From Lachnospiraceae bacterium (GTDB lineage Bacteria > Bacillota > Clostridia > Lachnospirales > Lachnospiraceae), in the NCBI GenBank assembly GCA_017483425.1, contig JAFUWM010000043.1, positions 1-11,148 on the forward strand: a stretch of DNA of 11,148 nucleotides, given 5' to 3'. How positions within the stretch are numbered: position 1 is the stretch's first letter; every line of letters begins with the position of its first letter. Below the pieces are notes generated by a model, which did no database searches, was not told the origin of the DNA, and worked only from the letters and a program-made list of their open reading frames with translations. A program made the translations under genes and the position numbers. This document shows, piece by piece, positions 7,513 through 11,148 of this stretch.

Positions 7513-8247
7513 TTATTTTAGCTTTGGATCCTTGGTTGCGTCATTACCAGAATTCCTCTGGATCTCTTTATATATCTGTACAATATCCTTTTCTGTTGCT
7601 TCGCGGATCTCCGGACAGTATTCCTTGATGTATTTATCAACTAACGATCGTTCTTTCTTGTGTAGTCCGGTATAAATCTTCTCAAAATAGCTTTTGTTAA
7701 GATATGGAAGCAGCCTTTCTATCTTCATCCTGTCACCGACGGCCTTGACTCCCCTGCGGTCATTTATTATCATCTTTTGCAGGACATATGCCTCCGGCGC
7801 GGGAATATTTATATCAAGCCCGTTATGTCTTGCTGTTATGTAGTTATCGCGGATGAAACCAATGTGCGTAAGCGGCTGGGCGTTTATTCCAAACGAGCTC
7901 CTCTGAACGGGCTTGGTGCCGTCTCCATTCTGACTTGTCAGGAATTCGATTTCAAACTCTTTCTTCCAGAATTTGGAGGTTCCTGACATATAATCCTCTT
8001 TATACTCAAAATCTTTCTGCTGAGCTGGCTTAATGATATTTTCAGGTTTTATGTTTTTATCCTCATTTAATAAGAAATCCACGTCTGTAGTCTTTGCGAG
8101 GGAAACGAATCCTGACAGGATGTTCTCCTTTTCATAAAGATACTCTGCCCATGAACCGACTAAGATCACGCTGCTCAGCGCATTCGCCCTATTCAAAATC
8201 TCAATGAATTCGTAAAAATACCTTTCCTGTTCCTCAGTGAATCCCAT
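7513..8247 (-). CDS. Nucleotidyltransferase-fold protein (possible toxin-like NTase)
   Basis: The protein has 244 residues and no membrane segment. Residues 27-60 read VILVGSWAEYLYE ... KTTDVDFLL, which matches the Pol-beta-type nucleotidyltransferase pattern hG[GS] (Gly31, Ser32) followed by Dh[DE]h (Asp55, Asp57). A possible third acidic residue lies in FEIEFL (Glu99 or Glu101). Further on, PAPEAYVLQKMI (149-160) resembles the conserved P-x-x-Y-x-x-x-K segment of AbiEii- and NTP_transf_8-like families. These families include the AbiEii/MenT toxins that add nucleotides to tRNA, but also uncharacterised members; which applies here cannot be settled by eye. The start overlaps the stop of the preceding DUF6788-like gene by one base (TGATG), so translation is coupled. 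An unpaired long insertion between the GS and DVD motifs (22 residues) is larger than in minimal MNT proteins. The likely role is a stress or defence function; this is inference. Confidence 0.7.
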   Translation of the reverse strand: MGFTEEQERYFYEFIEILNRANALSSVILVGSWAEYLYEKENILSGFVSLAKTTDVDFLLNEDKNIKPENIIKPAQQKDFEYKEDYMSGTSKFWKKEFEIEFLTSQNGDGTKPVQRSSFGINAQPLTHIGFIRDNYITARHNGLDINIPAPEAYVLQKMIINDRRGVKAVGDRMKIERLLPYLNKSYFEKIYTGLHKKERSLVDKYIKEYCPEIREATEKDIVQIYKEIQRNSGNDATKDPKLK

Positions 8248-8594
8248 CAGCTGATAACCTCTTCTGACAAGTATTTATTGATTTCCCTTTTCCCAAGAAA
8301 ACTCTCTATTTCCTTGATGGAACCCCTCATTTCCTTGACTATCCGTTCAAGCCGTTTACGTTCGTTAATGTTGTTTTTTACTGTAGTCACATGCTCAGGC
8401 TTTATATATTTGGAGACAAGCTTGCCATTCTCCCTCCACTGGAGATAGTGGTAATCTCTATTTCTTATCACCTTTTTTGATACATAGCCCTTAAGATATT
8501 CGTTCTGAATCTTATCGTTGTAAACGTCTATGCTGTGCCGGAACCTCACATACTGATCCAATAACTCCGCTTTTATCATTGATAACTGTTGCAT
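8247..8594 (-). CDS. Small DUF6788-like protein, partner of the nucleotidyltransferase
   Basis: The protein has 115 residues and is strongly basic. The core, residues about 36-65, is GYVSKKVIRNRDYHYLQW followed by RENGKLVSKYIK. This pattern, a Gly-rich strand then aromatic residues then 'GK..SKYI', is what I recall from small proteins labelled DUF6788. Predicted helices flank it: 1-32, and 70-100 with heptad-like spacing (VKNNINERKRLERIVKEMRGSIKEIESFL) that suggests a coiled coil. The beta core rich in Arg, Lys and aromatics could bind nucleic acid, but no function is established. The ribosome site AGGAGGGG four bases before the ATG is very strong. It is the first gene of a two-gene unit, with the stop overlapping the nucleotidyltransferase start. 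In toxin-antitoxin operons the small first gene is often the antitoxin, which fits but is not proof. Confidence 0.7.
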   Translation of the reverse strand: MQQLSMIKAELLDQYVRFRHSIDVYNDKIQNEYLKGYVSKKVIRNRDYHYLQWRENGKLVSKYIKPEHVTTVKNNINERKRLERIVKEMRGSIKEIESFLGKREINKYLSEEVIS

Positions 8595-8613
8595 AACGCC
8601 CCTCCTTTATTTA

Positions 8614-8642
8614 AGGATATATTATTAACCTCAATGCGTCAA
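8614..8642 (-). promoter_or_regulatory. Promoter of the DUF6788/nucleotidyltransferase pair
   Basis: On the minus strand TTGACG (complement of 8637-8642) is followed after 17 bases by TATCCT (complement of 8614-8619). The leader to the start at 8594 would be short, about 13 bases, and holds the AGGAGGGG ribosome site. An inverted repeat with arms at 8626-8631 and 8658-8663 flanks the -35 box. Confidence 0.5.
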
Positions 8643-8689
8643 TATGAGAACAAATATAGGTTATCTATTTTTCACAGTCGAGCCTATAT
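8626..8689. repeat. Nested inverted repeats upstream of the DUF6788-like gene
   Basis: TAACCT at 8626-8631 is matched by AGGTTA at 8658-8663. The overlapping ATATAGG at 8654-8660 is matched by CCTATAT at 8683-8689. The central arm can thus pair with either outer arm. The first pair brackets the -35 box of the minus-strand promoter, so these could be regulator half-sites. There is no T-run, so a terminator for hipA is not supported. Confidence 0.35.
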
Positions 8690-8759
8690 ACTATGAAAGA
8701 GCTTAACTTTTTCATTATGAGAAAGGATGAGATCATCACTCCTGCGGTCTTAGATATGG

Positions 8760-9959
8760 TCAGTAAACTTCAGTCCTGGTAAATTCCGATAACGAAGTCC
8801 TTAAACGAGTGTGCTTTCCGTCCTTGTTGCTGCCGGACAAATATTGGTCCAGGGATTTTGTTTTTTCAAGTATTTCGTTTAAATGAGTGTAGCAGAACTC
8901 TTTCGTCAGTCCAGCTTCTGTGCCTACTTTAACAAGATCGTCCCTGGTAATATCTCTTCCTTTGCCGTTGACCGATGTCGTGTGTTCACCCCAGTATGTT
9001 TCGCTATATGTAAGGTCATATGCCGGAGCAAGTCTCCATCCAGCATTTTCGCTATAGGTGAATGAGAAGTTCTTTGTATGGTCGTCAAGGTTATGGGTGG
9101 CAACATTGAAGCACATGACCATATACATCTGCTCCTTATCGGAAATGTTATCTTTCGTCAGAACCCTGACCAGTTTCATGAATGTTCCATAGTCACAAGA
9201 TGGGGCTCTGAAATCTGCTTCGAGCAGTCCTGTAAAAGTAACGCTGAAGATTTTATCGCCATTATTCCTGTCAAACCTTTCGGTTTTAAAATAACCTTCG
9301 CAGATATTCGATGGTATGATACCGGTTTCAGTCATCTTTATCCCGCAATCCTTTGCGCAGATAGAATAATCATATTCTCTTCTGCCACTTATAGACGGGT
9401 CTTTCCTTGCTGGGAATTTTACTATCCAGTCCCTCCCGTCTTCCGAGAGGAGTATCTTCGGACGTGTTCCGCCGCTTGATCCCGCAAGCTTATAAATCAA
9501 GTCTAACTGATCTGAAGGTCTGGAATCCAAAAGCTGCGAGCATTCCCTGGCTATGGTATCATAATCGATTCCGGCAAGGTTCATATTATAATCAGCTTCA
9601 TTTGACGGATAATATTCAAGTGCTCCCATACCCGACTTACCTATATATGATAGTTTATCCAGCATCCCGATATCTTCTTCCTTTATACCATGGGAAGCCA
9701 GGTATCTGTCTAAAAGAAGTTCTCCCCAGCTATCAGGAAGACTGTCGGCAAAAACACCGAATAGGCCGCCAAATCTCTCTCTTGAGCGTTCGTCCGGCAC
9801 AAATACATCAGGCCGCAACGGTAAGGAAAAGGGGCTTATTGAAAAGCCTGACCTAAGCCATCCCGCGTCGTATTGAAAGGCGATGAGCCTGTCCGGTGTT
9901 TCGGCAAGGCGGCATACCATAGTTCCTTTGTAATACACATCAAGGCTCTTATTTGGCAT
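8760..9959 (-). CDS. hipA: HipA-family serine/threonine kinase toxin
   Basis: The protein has 399 residues, the usual size for full-length HipA. The N-terminal couple_hipA-like domain covers about 5-115 (MVCRLAETPDRLIAF ... FADSLPDSWGELLLDRYL). The kinase domain follows: GSSGGTRPK glycine-rich loop at 160-168, WIVKFP with the ATP-binding Lys181, and catalytic ATHNLDDHTKNFSF with Asp292, His294 and Asn297. PAYDL carries the metal-binding Asp315. All key residues are present, so the kinase looks active. Characterised HipA toxins phosphorylate glutamyl-tRNA synthetase and cause growth arrest, though related kinases have other targets. The position of E. coli HipA's inhibitory autophosphorylation Ser150 cannot be assigned with certainty, but Ser161/Ser162 in the loop are candidates. 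The start overlaps the hipB-like gene by 11 bases and has GAGG seven bases upstream, inside that gene. Confidence 0.9.
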   Translation of the reverse strand: MPNKSLDVYYKGTMVCRLAETPDRLIAFQYDAGWLRSGFSISPFSLPLRPDVFVPDERSRERFGGLFGVFADSLPDSWGELLLDRYLASHGIKEEDIGMLDKLSYIGKSGMGALEYYPSNEADYNMNLAGIDYDTIARECSQLLDSRPSDQLDLIYKLAGSSGGTRPKILLSEDGRDWIVKFPARKDPSISGRREYDYSICAKDCGIKMTETGIIPSNICEGYFKTERFDRNNGDKIFSVTFTGLLEADFRAPSCDYGTFMKLVRVLTKDNISDKEQMYMVMCFNVATHNLDDHTKNFSFTYSENAGWRLAPAYDLTYSETYWGEHTTSVNGKGRDITRDDLVKVGTEAGLTKEFCYTHLNEILEKTKSLDQYLSGSNKDGKHTRLRTSLSEFTRTEVY

Positions 9960-10221
9960 TTATTACCTCTTCGATATCCGAATATACAGGCTTGGTAAAA
10001 AGTCCGTTGAGCTCGTTTATGACCCCCAGCTCCATTGAAATCTTGATAAAGGACTCAAGGGAAATCTTACCTGTTTTTTCAAATTTTCTTAATGTCGCGT
10101 AGCTTACGTTGCTGCGTCCAGCAAGCTGCTGCTGGGTGATCTTTTTCCTTTTTCTTATGCTTTTTAACCGTTCTGCCAACCTTATACTCACGTCAGACGG
10201 CGTATCCCACATGTAATCCAT
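9949..10221 (-). CDS. hipB: HipB-like XRE helix-turn-helix antitoxin/repressor
   Basis: The protein has 90 residues from ATG 10221. Residues about 13-68 form an XRE-type helix-turn-helix (LAERLKSIRKRKKITQQQLA ... NVSYATLRKFEKTGKISLESFIKI). The C-terminal tail (about 73-90) is short and acidic in part, as in HipB proteins whose tails help autoregulation and turnover. HipB-type proteins neutralise HipA and repress the shared promoter. The start is ambiguous: AAGGAG is 10 bases before ATG 10221 but 7 before a TTG at 10224, and a further ATG lies at 10212. All three give the same domain. It overlaps hipA by 11 bases, so the two are translationally coupled. Confidence 0.88.
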   Translation of the reverse strand: MDYMWDTPSDVSIRLAERLKSIRKRKKITQQQLAGRSNVSYATLRKFEKTGKISLESFIKISMELGVINELNGLFTKPVYSDIEEVINAK

Positions 10222-10239
10222 CAATACTTAGCTCCTTAA

Positions 10240-10257
10240 TTGCTATTATTATAGCAA
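10240..10257. promoter_or_regulatory. Probable HipB operator palindrome over the -10 box
   Basis: TTGCTAT (10240-10246) and ATAGCAA (10251-10257) are perfect 7-bp inverted arms around a TATT spacer. They cover the -10 box of the hipBA promoter. A further GCTAT at 10264-10268 pairs with the ATAGC at 10251-10255, giving a second, overlapping palindrome toward the -35 box. Occupation by the XRE protein would block transcription, as known for HipB. Confidence 0.55.
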
Positions 10258-10276
10258 ATTTAAGCTATTGTGTCCA
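10248..10276 (-). promoter_or_regulatory. Promoter of hipBA
   Basis: On the minus strand TGGACA (complement of 10271-10276), a 17-base spacer and a perfect TATAAT (complement of 10248-10253) precede the hipB start. The predicted leader is about 20 bases and contains the AAGGAG ribosome site. Confidence 0.7.
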
Positions 10277-10281
10277 ATAAT

Positions 10282-10290
10282 TGATATTAT
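10282..10290 (+). promoter_or_regulatory. Possible extended -10 promoter of the CapA gene
   Basis: TGATATTAT at 10282-10290 matches an extended -10 element (TGnTATAAT, one mismatch). No convincing -35 box lies at the right distance. Transcription would begin near 10297, 27 bases before ATG 10324. It lies next to the divergent hipBA -35 box, so both promoters share one short control region. Confidence 0.35.
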
Positions 10291-10323
10291 AGTAGCACAA
10301 TTTGCGGACATATGGTTTTTCGT

Positions 10324-11148
10324 ATGAAAAAAGTTGATATTTCAGTATTGACGCTGTATCTTAAAGATGTTTGTATGGAACTGAAGAAGAATAGATTTTC
10401 GGATCACATAATGATAGAGATGAAAAAGCATTTGATCATAATAATAAATACTGTCATGATCTCCTTGCTTCTGCTTGGAGTGAGAGTTTATGCCGGATCT
10501 GCTGCAGCGGGTAACAAGCAAACGGACAATAAAGACACTAAAGTAACCATCGTGATGGTTGGAGATGTCCTGATGCATGATAGGGTGATAAATTCCGGTC
10601 TGCAGCGGGATGGATCTTATGATTACAGCGGCCTTTTTGAGCATGTAAAGGGTGAAATAGAAGCGGCTGATATTGCCATAGTCAATCAGGAAACCATACT
10701 CGGAGGGGAAAAGCTCAGATATACAGGCTATCCCTCATTTAATTCTCCTCAGGAAGTGGGGGATGCGGAGGTTAATGCGGGATTTGACGTGATACTTCAT
10801 GGAACAAATCATGCGCTGGACCGGAGCGCCAAAGGTATAGAAAACTGTCTTGATTTCTGGGATACGGCTTATCCCGATATCTATGTGCTGGGCATTCATG
10901 ACAGCAGCAAGGATCAGCAGGAGCTCTGTGTTTTTAAGTGCAAAGGGATTAAGATAGCTATACTTAATTACACGTACGGGACTTATGGTATACAGATGCC
11001 AAAGGGTAAAGGATATCTTGTGGACTATCTCAGTGAAAAAAAGGTTCGTGAGGACATAGCCCGGGCAGAAAGAGAGGCGGATATTACGATAGTCTGTCCC
11101 CACTGGGGAACTGAGTACAGTCTTTCAGTATCGTCGGAGCAAAGAAAA
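10324..11148 (+). CDS. CapA-family protein (poly-gamma-glutamate capsule/metallophosphoesterase fold), 3' end outside window
   Basis: An open frame of 275 codons runs off the window end. From residue 73 it reads as CapA (PGA_cap): KVTIVMVGDVLMHDRVI (Asp81, His85), AADIAIVNQETILGG (Asn121, Glu123), ILHGTNHALD (Asn162, His163, Asp166), AILNYTYGT and IVCPHWGTEYSL (His260). These match the metal-site motifs of the calcineurin-like fold. CapA proteins are tied to poly-gamma-glutamate or other cell-surface polymers, but many members have no tested role. A hydrophobic segment at about 36-57 is a signal peptide or anchor, so the protein is outside the membrane. The start is uncertain: ATGs at 10312, 10324, 10411 and 10420 are in frame and none has a strong ribosome site. 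Start 10420 would put the hydrophobic segment right at the N-terminus (MKKHLIIII), like a normal signal peptide; starting at 10324 adds a 32-residue cytoplasmic tail. It is divergent from hipBA. Confidence 0.85.
   Translation, partial: MKKVDISVLTLYLKDVCMELKKNRFSDHIMIEMKKHLIIIINTVMISLLLLGVRVYAGSAAAGNKQTDNKDTKVTIVMVGDVLMHDRVINSGLQRDGSYDYSGLFEHVKGEIEAADIAIVNQETILGGEKLRYTGYPSFNSPQEVGDAEVNAGFDVILHGTNHALDRSAKGIENCLDFWDTAYPDIYVLGIHDSSKDQQELCVFKCKGIKIAILNYTYGTYGIQMPKGKGYLVDYLSEKKVREDIARAEREADITIVCPHWGTEYSLSVSSEQRK

Noticed and set aside
7495..7515. Small hairpin (GCCA/TGGC) after the nucleotidyltransferase gene as a terminator
   Set aside because: The stem is only four base pairs and the following tract is a weak mixed AT run, so it is not convincing.
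10342..11103. Minus-strand frames opposite the CapA gene
   Set aside because: The plus strand carries clear CapA motifs throughout this stretch and is open to the window end.

Overview
The window looks like a chromosomal segment from an anaerobic Firmicute, most likely a Lachnospiraceae-type gut or rumen bacterium (Butyrivibrio or a relative). This is inferred from the gene content: a GH31 glycosidase coupled to a YesM/YesN-type two-component pair, an HD-GYP protein, and a CapA protein with a typical clostridial 'VGDVLMH ... NQETILGG ... PHWGTEY' pattern. It also fits the moderate GC, the strong AGGAGG-like ribosome sites and the canonical TTGACx-N17-TATAAT promoters. No rRNA, tRNA, CRISPR array or insertion sequence is visible.

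Layout. (1) 87-1262, minus strand: a single AAA-type ATPase with a C-terminal winged-helix domain, behind a promoter with 30-bp-spaced repeats upstream. (2) 1528-6523, plus strand: a tightly coupled three-gene operon of GH31 alpha-xylosidase/alpha-glucosidase, membrane sensor kinase and AraC-type response regulator, joined by two ATGA start/stop overlaps. (3) 6526-7425, minus strand: a membrane-anchored HD-GYP phosphodiesterase, convergent with the response regulator with only 2 bases between the two stop codons. (4) 7513-8594, minus strand: a coupled pair of a small DUF6788-like protein and a nucleotidyltransferase-fold protein, from its own promoter. (5) 8760-10221, minus strand: a hipB-hipA type toxin-antitoxin pair with a palindrome over the promoter. 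(6) 10324 to the window end, plus strand: the 5' part of a CapA-family gene, divergent from hipBA.

How the genes work together. In the operon, the sensor kinase probably detects an extracellular sugar signal and phosphorylates Asp60 of the regulator, which would then control carbohydrate-use genes, perhaps including its own operon. The GH31 enzyme has no signal peptide and would act on imported oligosaccharides. No transporter is encoded here. The hipBA module and the DUF6788/nucleotidyltransferase pair sit next to each other between housekeeping-like genes, which suggests a small accessory stress/defence or toxin-antitoxin island. The least described parts are the DUF6788/nucleotidyltransferase pair and the orphan ATPase with its repeat-bearing promoter.

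Limits: all family calls come from reading motifs by eye. No alignment or database search was run.
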